Shown: positions 1-12,400 of the stretch, one piece after another
Layout: every line of letters starts with the position of its first letter
How positions within the stretch are numbered: the first letter of the stretch is position 1
Source: Atopsyche davidsoni
Lineage: Eukaryota > Arthropoda > Insecta > Trichoptera > Hydrobiosidae
Direction: 5' to 3'
Assembly (NCBI GenBank): GCA_022113835.1
Contig: JAILWY010000018.1
Coordinates: 13,555,501 to 13,619,500, forward strand
DNA length: 64,000 bases
Position numbers and translations under genes: made by a program
Notes under the pieces: model-generated
What the model saw: the letters and a program-made list of their open reading frames with translations, nothing else
What the model was told of the DNA's origin: nothing
Databases searched by the model: none

Positions 1-3000
1 ATTTTATTCGATGTTAGTATAATGTTTAAATTCATCAAATGTAAAATAATTGGTTATGGCCGTTTATTTTACATATATGGAGATAGAAAGATTTACATAA
101 TGGCAGACGGGGAGCAGCAGGGTCAAACGCGAGCCCCGACAACTGAAAGCCCTCCAGCAGGCGGGGGATGAAATGAGACCGGAAGTTAGTGTTGCTGTAG
201 GTCGGCAATGTGTTAATTGGGACTTGATTTAATTGGGCTACTCTGTCTTCAGTTGACACTCCATTCTATTCCGAGTCACTAAACCTGTTATCAATAATAC
301 ACCAATGCAACGTGTTAATTAACAACGTTAATAAGTAGTGTGTATTTTTAATAAGTAAACCATACTTTATTGACTTACTAATTATTATTACTGACTATAA
401 GATCAAATATTGAGAACAAATATATGATGCTCAGTAAACAAATAACAAAAATCTAAATATTTAAAACATGTAAAAAATATTGTTTTTATGCAAACGCTGT
501 TTAAAGCCTTACATATAAATTCCTAGAAATGAACAGTTATTACTAAAAAGTTATAAATTGTGGTAATTATATCAATCGAGGCATTATAAAGTATATGAGT
601 TGAAAACATAAGAAATAGAAATGAAATAATGAACATTTTAATATTTACATCATAAGCTTATTTCGAGGATGTTAAGCCGCACCAAGTGTTGATACCTAAA
701 CTGACCAAAAGCACGTAATTGTTTTGAAAACCAAAGACGAAACTTTATGAAGGTCGCCGTCCAGCCGAGTGATTTTAGTTTTCTTTATTTATTAATGATG
801 TAACATAATAATTCCACCGATAGATATTACAGTCTAATTGCCTTTTGTCTAATATTTCAACCATTCATAAAATTCATTGTACTTCTGTCATTAAAAAAAT
901 GGCTATCAATCAAACGATGAGTCTTTTGAAGATGAGACAATGGCACGGTGCGATACAATAGGAGAGCTTGGAGAAAACTCCGCATTTGTGTATAGTTGTT
1001 CTGTTTTTAACAGAGAAAACGCTCAAATTACCTCAAACGTATTGTTCAATGTACAAATATATTTGCAAAGAGAAACTGAGAAGCAAATCATTTAATTCTC
1101 AAAACTGTTGAAACGGTAGATTGGTTTTGTATTGTCTGCTATTTCATTCAAAATAATACTAAATATATGCCAGTTTGCATGCTGGTTTAAAATTAAAACT
1201 ACCGATAATTACAACAAAATACTTAATAAATCTACATTTTTATCCATGCAGGTAAAATGTAAATTTAATTAATTATTTAAGTAGTCGACTCACACGTGAA
1301 AAAAGAAAGATTTTTGTCGTCGTTTCATGCGTTATAGATTAACCTATTAACCTATAGATTTGATGTTACGAAAGCTACTGTCCTTTTTTAAAATCAGACG
1401 TCAAAATTAACTAAATAGGGATTAATAAAAAGTTATTATTTTGTATTTGGGTATTTTTAAAACATTTTTTTTTAAATATATCATTGAAAGCGAAAATCGA
1501 TTTAAGTTAAAGTGACTTTTTGTAGAAATGAAAATAACCTGGCCCAAATAATAATGAGATTATATGATTTTTCGGTTTATTTATATACATATTGAATATA
1601 CAAAATAATATATGTAATAATAATTAACAAAACCGATGATGATAAAGTTATATCCAGGAAAAAATATACATGCACAATACGTACTGCTATCTGGCTACAG
1701 TGGTTAACGAGCTTTACGCTTGCACGGGGAGGAGGTGTTTGACTTGCCAGCATGTTTGTTTTAACCCCAGACTATTTGTAGGGTTGAGAAGTCGAAGCTG
1801 GAATCGAATCACAAAATTTTCAGCACCGGCTACGCAGCTCTGGATTAGGCTGGATTTAAGCCTTAAATGATTAATTTGAATACTTTACAAACATACCTTA
1901 TTAAAACGGATCGTTACATCGCTTGAATCTAGAAAGACTACACAGGTATATTTCTGTGAGTATATAATAATTGTACGGCCAGCTTCCCACACTTGACTGT
2001 CGCATTTCACTTCGCAGTACAATAGGGGCAGCACACACTCGTGTGTGTTTATCTGTCGGTTTCACCGCACGAGTACCTGCCGCACTTGAGATTTGTGGTG
2101 ACAGGGTGCATACTTACAGTGTATTTGTCACGTAATTTATATTCAATATATTCCCAGCTACAGCACTGTTTACATTTGTTACACGGGAAGTTTATTGAGC
2201 TTGCGAGTCGTTGATTTCGAATGTAAATAATACATAGTTGGATGTTGTAACGTAATGCTTATTCGTATTTATATTTTACATGAAGTACTCACAGGTAAAT
2301 ACGACTATGTTTTGAGTTTTGTGAATAAGTACTGTCGAATTTATTTACCTAACCATAGATAGCATCGCATTATTTTCTAACGAAGTGATGTTCTTTTCAT
2401 CTTTCAATATCGTTTTTATTTTTTTAATATTGCAGTACTTAATAAAACCATAACATATTTTTTAAATTATGATTTAACTAGCACTAAACATGAACATTTG
2501 ACAGCCACTTGTAGAAGATCTGCACTTGGATCCATAGGCAGGGGGTCTTCGACACCCCAAGACGCGGGGTCAGTCGCATGGAATACATTATATCAATAGT
2601 CTTATCATGGTTATAAATCTGTTAGATACACGTTACGTTTCAGTATGTATTAAAGTACATACTTTCTCACAGTTTTATTCTCATTTAATTATTATATTGA
2701 TTTAACCATCCTTTGAAATTGAAATGCTCACGTAATATAAAAAAAATATTTTGTTAAAAAAAACACTGACTTATAACGTAAAATAGTTCATTTTAAGTTT
2801 TTGAAGGTCGCGATATTTTATAACTAAGATATTAACTCTACCTTATACGAGATTCAGTTATCTAGTAAATCAATAAGTTTTTTTTTATTTGATGTCTTGG
2901 CAACGTATGTTGTACTTACTAGTAAAATCCACACACAATAAATGATAAACTCTTATCATTTAAACTATTTTATAATTATTCGGTGTATGTGTGCACTTTA

Positions 3001-3240
3001 GTTAGCATGTCAATATGCCGGCTCAGTGGAAATTTCTCGATTAGAACGATTATCGAACTGATGAAAAGCTTCACAACAAGTTGGAAATTTCAACAAACTA
3101 TACAATTTAATTAATTAATAATACCAATTTGTCATAGCAATTCGTTATCTGAAAATTGAATTTAAAAGTAAGAAAAATTTGAGTTTCTGCAATAATCAGT
3201 TTAATGTAAATCAATAACTTAAATATTTTTTTGGCAATTG

Positions 3241-3258
3241 TGAAAGTGAAAGTGAAAG
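3241..3258. repeat. short TGAAAG tandem repeat
   Basis: Three exact tandem copies of TGAAAG lie in AT-rich DNA. It is a small simple repeat with no evident function. Confidence 0.7.
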
Positions 3259-3597
3259 TTCAAATAAATTTAAATAATAAAACAAAAATTCTAATCACAT
3301 ATTTTTTTTTTTTATTATAACGATAATACAAAATATACAGGTTTTGTGACTGAAAAACAAAGTACAAAATAGTAAATGCCGTTTAGCTACTGTAATACAT
3401 TTATTAGTCAATAAATATATATTTAGGGTCTATAAAATACTGTAATAAAATCCTCCTTTCATATTTTATACCAACTTTGAAGAAAACAGCTGACGTTTTA
3501 TTTATCAGAGGTGTTTACACGGCTGATACTAAAACAATAAGTGTCCCATTATGTAGGTACTTCAAGAGTTATGTTTGCAAAATAAATAAAAAAAGAA

Positions 3598-3775
3598 ATG
3601 GTCGCCATCACAGTGCGGTGACGTCACAAGACGGCGCAGGTCAGAGAAGGGCGTCTGTGAGTTTTTATCAGGAGGTTGAATGGCCTTGGAGACATTCTTG
3701 GAATGCAATGCCAACTGTACCACATACGAGGCGGCACCTTTATCGTAGCCTTACCCAGCGTGTGAGATAAACTGT
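3598..3775. promoter_or_regulatory. GC-richer island, candidate regulatory element
   Basis: About 180 bp of balanced base composition with several CpGs, including GTGACGTCAC, a CRE-like palindrome near 3618-3627. It is flanked on both sides by strongly AT-rich sequence. Two overlapping open frames on opposite strands (97 and 74 codons) reflect the lower AT content rather than a recognisable protein. Calling it regulatory is an inference from composition and the CRE-like motif. Confidence 0.25.
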
Positions 3776-4876
3776 CTTTTAATTTGCAAATTATTCTCAC
3801 GTGATAATACACGAACAACTCATACACGAACGGTTTTCTTTGAATCAAAACTTATACTTTGGTATAATTCAAAACTAACTTTGTTTTTTATTATGTTACT
3901 TATCGTTTATCGTTACAAATTCGAAACAAAAAAAAATGCATTGTAATTTAATGTGTATCTATATTACTCACTGACATATTGTGATCTGAATATCGATTTC
4001 CAGTGTTATTTCACGCTTTAAAAATAAACTGTGCTAAAACGTATCTACATACTTGTATTACATGAGATATTAAAAAACTTATGCATATTTCTACACAGCT
4101 GAGTAACCAGTTATCAATATTTAATTACGCATTACTGAAATTAAGACTCTTTGCGTGGGAGATATCCGAGTCTAGAAATTCTAAAACTTGAAATTTTTAT
4201 ATGCGCTGCTCTGTAAGGGTAGAAGGCTGCAATAAAAAAAATATATTTGCAAGCATTCTGAGAAATATAGATACGTCTCTGACATTTATAGTATCTTGCT
4301 CTTACAAAAAAATCACAGAATACCTGCATTGGAGAAAGTTTTTCGTAAACGGTTTTCTTCCCAACAAACTTGGAAATTATTTACAATACATTTTTTTCGC
4401 ATGGTAATGATATTTTCTAAAACGTAATAATTTTTCTATTTTATTATTCACAATAGTAAGAATATTGTTCTGACAGCATCAAAAGTTTTCAAATAAAAAA
4501 ATCAAGTCTCTAGGTGATGTTCAATCATTTTCAAATATTAATCTCATTTAATATAAAAAGCCTTTGTAAAGCCTCAACTATACCAGTGCGGTTTTTTTAC
4601 TAATTAGAAATAACTCAACATGTCCAAAAAATGAATCACTATTGTAGCATATACGTATATTAATTTGCTCTTGTATCTTGAATGATAAAGTAGATGATAC
4701 GTCGATGATAGATTTTTGATTTTAATATTAGTTTTTAATAAAAACAATCTCACAATATCATGACTGGCAAAAGAGATTGTGGGAATTGTTAATATTTTAT
4801 CAGTCGATTTGATAAAAAATTACTTGATAATGAAATAACAATAGACATAATATCCTGAAGATGAAGATAATACAAG

Positions 4877-5010
4877 TGACCGCGTAAAAGGATATCCTGG
4901 ACGTACTGGCGACGGCCGGCGTCCTCGTGTCAAATATTCTTCGATCGTCCATTATTCATCACGTGGCCGCTCGTCATGCGCGTGATTGGTCCCTCCACTA
5001 GGCCTAGCTT
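4877..5010. promoter_or_regulatory. CpG-rich island upstream of the promoter
   Basis: About 130 bp with dense CpGs (GGCGACGGCCGGCG, CACGTGGCCGCTCG) stands out in AT-rich DNA about 1.3 kb upstream of the presumed promoter. It contains one CACGTG E-box near 4959. No coding frame is recognisable. A distal enhancer is plausible, but composition is the only support. Confidence 0.25.
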
Positions 5011-5799
5011 TTAAAATTACATTACATATTCAAGAAATTTCAATTATTGATGTCCCGATACTCTCCATATATTGAAAATTATACTGAATTCAGCGTGGTT
5101 TCAACCTTTTTACTTGATACTCGTTAGTATAATGTTAAAAGGTTAAAACATTTCTAGAAGTGTTTTGCTTTTAAATCACGAATATTTGATGATCTTATCA
5201 ACATGTCGAAGATAAGAAACACATTATCACGCTATTTTAGCGTTTATTATTTTATTATTTTAGCTATTTTTCACGTTTCTATATTACTTGAGCCTACTCC
5301 TTATTGACTTACAAAAAATATATATATGAAAAAAGTGTAGATATTCAAGTGTAAAGCATCACTTCTAGGTAGGGAAAATCAAAGTTTTAATAAATCTATC
5401 GATCTTTTAAAATAAAAAAACAAATGCCTAACGCAACATTAAAATGTTTGTACAAACCTAAAACTATATTATATAATCAAACCTTTTTATGTGATTGTCA
5501 AATAAAGAATGTCCTTTTTATCATTGTATGTCTTTAAACATTAAACCTCGCTTGATACTTTCTATTCCAGTATTTTAATTTGATCGATAATTTATTCATA
5601 GTTATAACTAACAAAAATATTTATCGTCTATTCTCGTGACTAATAACGGATGCAAGGTAAAAGAGAAACTGGATAGCGTCTCACACAAATAAATATATCT
5701 GAAAATTATTATTAAATATCAAGATATAAAAATAACACAAATTCATTAATTAAATTGTGAAAACAGTTTTATCCTCTGAAGATTCACCAAATGTTATGT

Positions 5800-6192
5800 C
5801 GTCTTAGTTTTTTTAATGGAGTTGAAGCCTGAAAAGAAAAATTGTGGCGGCACAAATTTGGCTTTATGGGAGAATCCTTAAAATACCATGAGTTGACCGC
5901 GTCACAAATGCGAGAGTCTTGCACAGAGTGTGCAAAGAAAGAGAACTCCTGACGGTGGTAAAAAAAAAGCACTATGTCCGCTATTTTGGCCACATTTTTC
6001 TAAACAATAAATAAAAAAATTCTACAGCTGATTCTCCAAGGCAAAATTGAGGGAAAAAGGGGCATTGGATGGGGAGAATGAAACCTTGCGTGAATGCGGA
6101 ATTTACGGCAGTGGCTGGAAGTCGGAAGTACGGCCGAATTAGTGAGACTGGCTCAGGATAGAAATATATTCGATGAAATGGTCACCAACCTC
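5800..6192 (+). pseudogene. decayed 3' end of an RTE-like LINE reverse transcriptase
   Basis: The C-terminal end of a non-LTR retrotransposon polyprotein can be read across three plus-strand frames. Near 5853 a frame gives QIWLYGRILKIP, then a stop, then VTNARVLHRVCKERELLTVV and YFGHIF. After a frame change comes LQLILQGKIEGKRGIG. A last segment contains LRQWLEV, ELVRLAQDR and FDEMVTNLL, ending at the TGA near 6196. The order WLYGRIL, YFGHI, LQGKIEGKRG, RQW, LVRLAQDR is the usual tail of RTE-type LINE proteins, downstream of the reverse transcriptase core. At least two in-frame stops and two frameshifts show that it is dead. The 5' truncation and the following GAA tract fit target-primed insertion. 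It lies only about 100 bp upstream of the CpG-rich promoter block. Confidence 0.8.
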
Positions 6193-6196
6193 TTAT

Positions 6197-6214
6197 GAGA
6201 AGAAGAAGAAGAAG
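6197..6214 (+). repeat. GAA microsatellite, 3' tail of the LINE
   Basis: A run of about six GAA/AGA units directly follows the LINE stop codon. RTE-clade LINEs commonly end in a short tandem repeat rather than poly-A, so this is probably the element's 3' terminus. Confidence 0.7.
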
Positions 6215-6360
6215 ATTGGGAATATGTGCATATACCAAATAAATATTATTTTTTTTACTAATATGATGCTGCATTTGTCTCGGAAGGTGGTGGGGATAAT
6301 GACGAACGAAGTGAGCTTTGATTGTGAGCTGCGCCCCCGGGCCGGGGAACTCACAGCCAG

Positions 6361-6424
6361 CTCGCCTACTCGTCTGCTCGTCTGCTCGTCTGGTCGTCTG
6401 CTCGTCTGCTCGTCTACTCGTCTC
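6361..6424 (+). repeat. 8-bp tandem repeat, eight units of CTCGTCTG
   Basis: Eight back-to-back 8-mers match the unit CTCGTCTG. Four are exact, one starts with G, one ends in A, one ends in C, and the first reads CTCGCCTA. The repeat sits just upstream of the initiator candidate at 6459. Because 8 is not a multiple of 3, it yields repetitive peptides in several frames on both strands, which explains the overlapping chance open frames here. Confidence 0.9.
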
Positions 6425-6458
6425 GCCGCCAGTCGCAAGCGCCGGCTCGGCTCGGATT

Positions 6459-6464
6459 TCAGTT
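6459..6464 (+). promoter_or_regulatory. initiator candidate TCAGTT
   Basis: TCAGTT matches the arthropod initiator consensus TCAKTY, with a start expected at the A of 6461. It lies in the CpG-rich block upstream of the donor at 6932. Short motifs of this kind also occur by chance. Confidence 0.35.
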
Positions 6465-6931
6465 CCCCGGTGACTCCGGCGAGAGAGGACGTCTCCGCGC
6501 AGCCGAGCGCTCCGTCCACGTCGCCGGTAACAGCTGTTCTTTACTGTCACTCTCGAAAAATACAGTTCCCTTCATTTGTTTCTCCGTGCAGAATTTGGTT
6601 CTCGACCGAGGCGCGAAAGTCTAAACCGTCGTTTGTGTATTTTTGTATTGCTCGGTATTCGGCAGTGTGTCGGGAAGAGGTACTGCATCCGCGCCGGGCG
6701 ATTTAAATTTCCTGCTATATAATATTTGAGTGTGTTGTTTGACAGACGTGTGCTTCGGTGAGAGAGGCCCGCGTAGTGCGATCGGGTAAATAATTGCGAC
6801 ATTGGGACGCGATCGCGGTTATTTGTGAACTATTTGTTTTGTGAATTATTCGCTGGGTTTTTAATGAGTTGTGATTGTGATTCAGCGTTCGAGTTCGAGC
6901 GTGACGTGTTTATTTATACGGTCGAGTCGAG
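6461..6931 (+). other. presumed non-coding first exon (5' UTR) of the Rho-family GTPase gene
   Basis: The exon ends CGAG|GTGAGT, a full consensus 5' splice site. From the initiator candidate to the donor the sequence holds a single ATG, at 6864. The frame from that ATG runs open to the donor. If spliced to the acceptor at 49789 it continues AGA-TCG-GGC-GTG-GCG-CAG and stops at the TGA at 49806-49808, giving a 29-codon upstream ORF that ends 50 nt before the main start. The uORF start has T at -3 (weak context), whereas the main start has A at -3. Direct joining to the 49.8-kb exon is inferred: no other coding exon with a matching phase is visible between them, but extra non-coding exons cannot be excluded. 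Confidence 0.45.
6716..6722 (+). promoter_or_regulatory. TATA-box candidate TATATAA
   Basis: TATATAA lies in locally CpG-rich sequence and would direct initiation near 6745-6755, about 180 bp before the splice donor. It is an alternative or additional start to the initiator at 6459. A match of this length is weak evidence in AT-rich DNA. Confidence 0.3.
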
Positions 6932-8566
6932 GTGAGTTTTTATGCAACAATAATTATTTTAAATATATTCAGTGTCGTACTATGTATGTATCTCGAATTG
7001 TAAATTTTATTTGTGCTACTGCATGCGTACAATAAATAAGTATTTATTTTACAATTGATATTATATTTATTTTAAAAAATAATGACTTCTTAATATAATA
7101 TAACGTTGGTAATTTCTATTTTCATAACTATGACTTATATATTAATTTTAATAAAAACTTATTTTTTATATGAAACAATGCAAAATAATAACACAGGAAT
7201 ACCTGGGCAGGTAGCAGCGTGTCAGGTGTAATATAAAGTCTTACACAATCATTACCGGTGATTACTCACCTTATTAATCATACAAGCGTGTTATTCATTT
7301 AAGGCGCACCAAACACACGCGTGGCTTGTATATAAAATAGCTTGATTTTATTACTGTCTTAACAAAAAGTAACATTTCTTTTTCAAACAAAAAAAAAGTC
7401 TTTATTGGGCGAGATCGCAGGGACTTTGGTTTTTAATATAACTTGCAGAGAGAATGAGTTCGAGTTCCGGTCGGGGTAATTTCACCGTTGATTTCAAAAC
7501 GAATCCATAAAATTGTTAATAAGAAAACTGGTGATAGAATTAGTATTACCGGATGTTCACCGAGTGGAGGCGACAACCCGGGAGGTCTCGCAGCCACCAA
7601 AGGGTCTGCGTCATTCGTGTGTTCTTTTAAAAAAACTACGCTACCTTATTTCCTTTTTTAGCTTGTAAATGCAATGAGAGTTGATTTGGTTTCTACAAAA
7701 TTGCGATTAATAATCTTTTGAAAGAAAAATATATCTCTGAATTGAAATAAAAATCTTCAGTATAAGAATACAACGATAGATTTATAAATGTGTGGTAAAT
7801 ATTTTTTTCAAACGAAAATAAAATGTTAGCAGGCCATTTATTATTATCTTCAGTATTATCACGTTTTGTTTCTCATAAATAAACAGAAAAGAGAGATGGT
7901 TGAGCTCATAGGCTCATTTAGATAAATATAAACTCTTTAGCGGTGTGCTTTTTGAACGCTGTTTTTGTTTCGCATCATTTGGCTGGGATTCTTCTGTAAT
8001 AAAACATGATTGCTTTCAATGTTTCCACATACTACATCTGGAGCTAACATGGCACAAGACTCGCGTTAAACTGGATATCTTCTGCTTTTACAGGGAAAAA
8101 AAACAGTTACTTATAAGCAATGTAAATTTAATAAAACTATATAGAGATATAATAATATCAAATTATATGAACTTATTTAACGGATGATATTTAGTGACAA
8201 GTCTGTTTACTTTCGTAATAATAAAATATACTGATTCATGAATAATAATATATAAGAATAACAATATCGTGTAAATGGCAAATTTGCAGTGGAATCAAAT
8301 TAATGAAATGGTTGGTTTCAATATGAGCCGACATAGGATTGATTTTAAATACAATGAAATGAGCACAGTAAAAATTTTAATGCTAAAAATATTACATTTA
8401 ATTTAAAATAAAATAATATTCAAAAGCGTAAAACATAAAAAGTAAAGTTATTATTTTGATTTTACGTTGCCGATAATTGTTGAATTTAATTTATAAAATC
8501 TCTTGATAAAGATTAAGTTAAAACCATTCACTGATAATAACTAACTGCCAGTTGTGTAATAAAAAA

Positions 8567-8630
8567 GTCCAAGTAGATTTGAACTGGGTAAGCAAGTGTG
8601 CTAATCTCTTAACCATGAGACGAGTAGCGT
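8567..8630 (-). mobile_element. tRNA-like SINE remnant
   Basis: The minus strand reads like the central part of a tRNA: an A-box-like GGTTAAGAG, then about 25 nt further a B-box-like CAGTTCAAATCT. The T-arm has only a short stem and no complete acceptor stem is evident, so it is not a functional tRNA gene. It probably derives from a tRNA-headed SINE, but no body or tail could be delimited. Confidence 0.4.
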
Positions 8631-9390
8631 GCAATATGTTTTTCAATGAAATTATAAATCATAAATTGTCAAACATACCCCAACATCGACTTATAATATT
8701 ATGTGTATACTTTGTGAGTCTAAGGTATTCAAGTAGAACCAAGTTTCAAAAATTATATCTCCAACATTATTATCTTTACTAAAATTTATTATTTTTCAAT
8801 TTCGTTAGAACGTAAAGGATATTTTTGTTAAATAATGTTAATATTTAAGTTAAACGAATTCTAACTTCAGGCAAACAGGGATTCTTGGTTCAGAAATAGC
8901 GAAAATTATTATTTTAATATGTAAATTGACGGATAGGTAAATGTATGATTATGCCAGTGCTCTGAAACGAGATATATTTTAGAAATTTGAATCAAATAAT
9001 TTTTTGACTTTTGGGATACTTTTAAAATATTGGTATATTTCAAAATTGAATTGTCGCAACTTTTTTTTTACTGACACCGTGAAATTTCTCAGCTTTTTTT
9101 CAAGCAAAGACCTTAATTTGCACTTTAGTGCAACAAAAATCCTTAAATATCCATAATAAACATAATTTGTATTTTTTTAAAACTCTAAATACATACTTTA
9201 TGAACACACTTCTACGCGGTAAATGATATTTATTGCTAACATTAAACAATATGGCTCTAAATAACGTCTTGCCGTAAAGATTAAAGGGATACCGATACAT
9301 AATATTGAGTTGTTGACAATTTTGAGTCCCATAGTTCAATATAAACGAAGTTGAAGCTTAAATGGTTTAGTTGGTTTTCTGTCCTCCAAC

Positions 9391-9420
9391 GTTTCGATCC
9401 CGTTCTAGGACTATCTTCAG
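9391..9420 (-). repeat. hammerhead-like repeat core (copy C)
   Basis: The minus strand reads CTGAAGA, then a weakly paired stem-loop around TCCTAGAACGGGA, then TCGAAACG. CTGAAGA matches the hammerhead consensus CUGANGA exactly, and GAAAC follows the stem. The stem is imperfect and one or two extra bases flank it, so activity is unlikely. The surrounding repeat probably extends over about 9350-9540. Confidence 0.4.
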
Positions 9421-12400
9421 GGATTCAACAATCCCAGAATGAGAACTGAAATATAGGAGAACCAAAAACCTCAAGCAGCTTAATACCCACGAAACCAAAT
9501 CATCTGTTAACAAAAGCTGCCAAATTATACAAACTCACATTTAAAGAATACCTCAATGGTGTAATATATTTTAAGGATACTTCATATTTTCTGCAAACGA
9601 CTTTCTTATTTTATTTTACTCTATTTTATCATTAAGACCATTCAAGGTTTATCTATAAATATAATTGACATAGAACAAACTGGTATTATTAACATCAATT
9701 ATGGATGATTGTTTTTAATTAAAAACGGTGCAATTAAAATAATATCTTCTGCGTGATTTGTCATTCGAGACTCGGCGAGGTAAAGCATGCGAGATGACGT
9801 TTACATTTCCCGGAGATGATCATGCCTGACTAATGACAACTATTTCCGAGAGTATCAATCGTCACGTTCTTGCTGGGGTCGCCATCCATCTATCGATGAA
9901 ATATTATGAAGTGCTATACTATATGTAAGATTAACTAAACCCATAGTAATAAACTAAATTTTAAAATTATCGTTTATTTAAAATTATGTCAGTCCCCTTG
10001 AATGTTTTTAAAGATATATTGAAAAAAATTAAAATATAGTATACCGCTATTGTTTTAAAAACTGCTCCGATTTAAGCGCTTGCGTTGATCATATGTGTTT
10101 GCTTTTGACAAATCAACCTTTATGTTATGTGATGGAAAATAAATTGAATAAAATGTTGAGTGATATGTTTGAAAATGGTTGTTTCATTGGCAGATCTGTC
10201 GTTACAGTGATCGACCGTGTTATGTAACTGTAAAGCACATGAAACGTCTAGGTACACTGCTTTTACGTTAATTATTTGGTTTTAGTTTAAAATGCGCCTT
10301 AATTAAAATTTTCAATCACTGGAATATGATAGAAAATCTTCTTTAGATAAATCTTATAATACTACCCAGATATGTATGCACATAAAATATAGTATATTAA
10401 ATATTGTTTACACACATAAAAACAAAAATATATATCTAATTTAGCCACCCTCGACTAGAACATTCGTTTACTGGTGTTATGGATTATATTCATTCATAAT
10501 TTTTTTTGGGGGGACAATTTTAAGAAGAAAAAATAATTAGTTTTATTATTTGTGATGCTTTATCCAATAAAACATTGTTTAAATGCCCTGATTGTGCAAG
10601 TGCCTCGTCTGCTCTGGTCGATTGACGACTGTATTTTCTTATGTTAATACTAAAAAATATTCAGTGTTGGTAATTTTGTCTTCTGAAATATATTTTACGT
10701 TTCTTTATTCTTAACCGACACGGAAAGTAGTGTAAGTGATTCGCAAGTGTGATTATTAAAGTAGTGTTTTGTCCCCACCTCGCTGAGTGCTCTGACTGCT
10801 GTTTGAAGATCCTTTTAAAAATTACTTCATAAAGCTATAATAAAAGTTGCTTAATTAATTGCTAAAGTTCAGTAAATAAATATCCATTACTGGTCCCTCC
10901 CGTTTATCTAGAATATTCCCGGCAAAGTATTTTATAAATAGGATGCGGACAACTTGCGAACTTTTGCTTCATTTTTCCTTGAGCTTAAGTGAATAAACAA
11001 AACTAGAAGGAAAGCATTAAAAAAATAATAAGACCCGAAGAATTTGGGCTATTTTCGTTAATAATTAAAAAAGCGTTACTGATTAAGTTGTTTTTAAAGG
11101 GGAGATGCCCATTAACGACATTCCATTGACTTCCGGTTTGAAGGGTTTATAAAGGAAAGTAATATTTAACAAGACACTTAACAGTTTAAAAAAAGATCCT
11201 TCCATAAAAAAAACATAATTTGTTTTAAAATTTATATAAAATATTAATATAAAAATGTTGAGCATTACATTTAATGAAATACTTAATAGTATATTAAAAT
11301 ATTATTAAAAAAACACTTAAACAAAAATATCCAAACGTTTATCGTTTCAGTTTCAAAACAACATTTTTAAAAGTATGTTTAATTTTTAAGTAAAGTAATT
11401 CTGATTGCTAAAAATCGTAGTCTGTGATAATAATATTGTAAGTAAAAGATAGTGTGTGATCGGATAGTTAACTGTATAATAAATTGTAGTCATTAGGTTG
11501 ACAAAGTCAATGTTAAAATTAACGATTAATTTTGCCACTAGGTGAAGTTTAGACAGATTTAGCTAGTTAAATTAGATAAGGTTCCATCAACATACAGATT
11601 AATGTATATCTGTAAGCTAATGCAACAAAGCTCGCAATTAATCAATTGTTCACCCATACATATTTTCATGAATTAGTTGACTAAATGACCTATAAACATT
11701 TTTACTAAGTTACAAAAAAAAGTATTGCATTGTTGAAAAAGTGCTTTAATTGAGGGTATTTTTTCAATATATGTAAATGTTACTTTACTTTAATTATATT
11801 ATAATTCTACAACTAATTTAACGACACAAATAAAAAAGTTTTTTATAAATTGCTTGAGACAACATAAAATCAAACTTTTATTTTAGAAAATGAATTTTTA
11901 ATATAATTTATTTACATACTGATGGTTTAATGTCAAATATTCCTAATTTTAATTTTAATATGATGTTTTTCAAATACAAGCATAAAAAAATTAAATTTGA
12001 ATGTATTTGATTTTCATAATTTACTATGCATAACATTGGACTTTGTCAATGGGGACATATTACAATTTTCTAGCTAGGCAATATCGGTTTGTTTGCGCTG
12101 GCCTTTGTGCAAAACACAAAGGATGCGTTTTTATTAATTCACGCTGCACTGGCGACTGGCTACTATTTTAATTAAGTATGAAAGTATGCTCATATTATAT
12201 ATATACGTAGTGAAATAATATTTAAGAATGCCTGCCCTAATTTTTCCAAGCATTTAAGAGTATCCTTACCCTCTTTCATTCAATCAAACCTATCTCAAAT
12301 ATGATTCAATAGCCGTGGTATTAGTATTTATATTATTACTTTAAAATCGTATCAAAAACATCAAATGAAAAGATTTTTCGCTTTATAAGGCGTGTCTGGT

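Larger units (their letters stand above)
1..5797. other. upstream intergenic DNA, no gene recognised
   Basis: This is AT-rich DNA with many A/T runs and only short open frames (under 100 codons) that resemble no protein I know. Modestly GC-richer patches lie at about 1975-2110, 2515-2585, 3598-3775 and 4877-5010. The 1975-2110 patch contains an inverted CACACAC/GTGTGTG pair. A weak tRNA-like B-box (GATTCGATTCC on the minus strand near 1790-1812) hints at an old SINE but is not enough for a call. The region may hold distal regulatory DNA of the gene that begins near 6.4 kb. Confidence 0.6.
6300..6931 (+). promoter_or_regulatory. CpG-rich promoter and transcription start region
   Basis: This is the strongest CpG-dense block in the window, set in AT-rich DNA. 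It holds the 8-bp CTCGTCTG tandem repeat (6361-6424), an arthropod-type initiator TCAGTT at 6459-6464, a TATATAA box at 6716-6722, and a consensus splice donor that closes the block at 6932. No conserved protein is encoded on either strand, so a promoter plus non-coding first exon is the simplest reading. The strand is set by the donor and by the coding exon at 49.8 kb. Which start site is used cannot be told: the initiator would give a first exon of about 470 nt, while the TATA box would place the start roughly 25-35 nt downstream and give under 190 nt. Confidence 0.55.

Noticed and set aside
6173..6706. 177-codon plus-strand open frame across the promoter block
   Set aside because: It begins inside the dead LINE tail, runs through the GAA microsatellite and the 8-bp tandem repeat, and has no known domain. 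Frames on the opposite strand are equally open because of the repeat.
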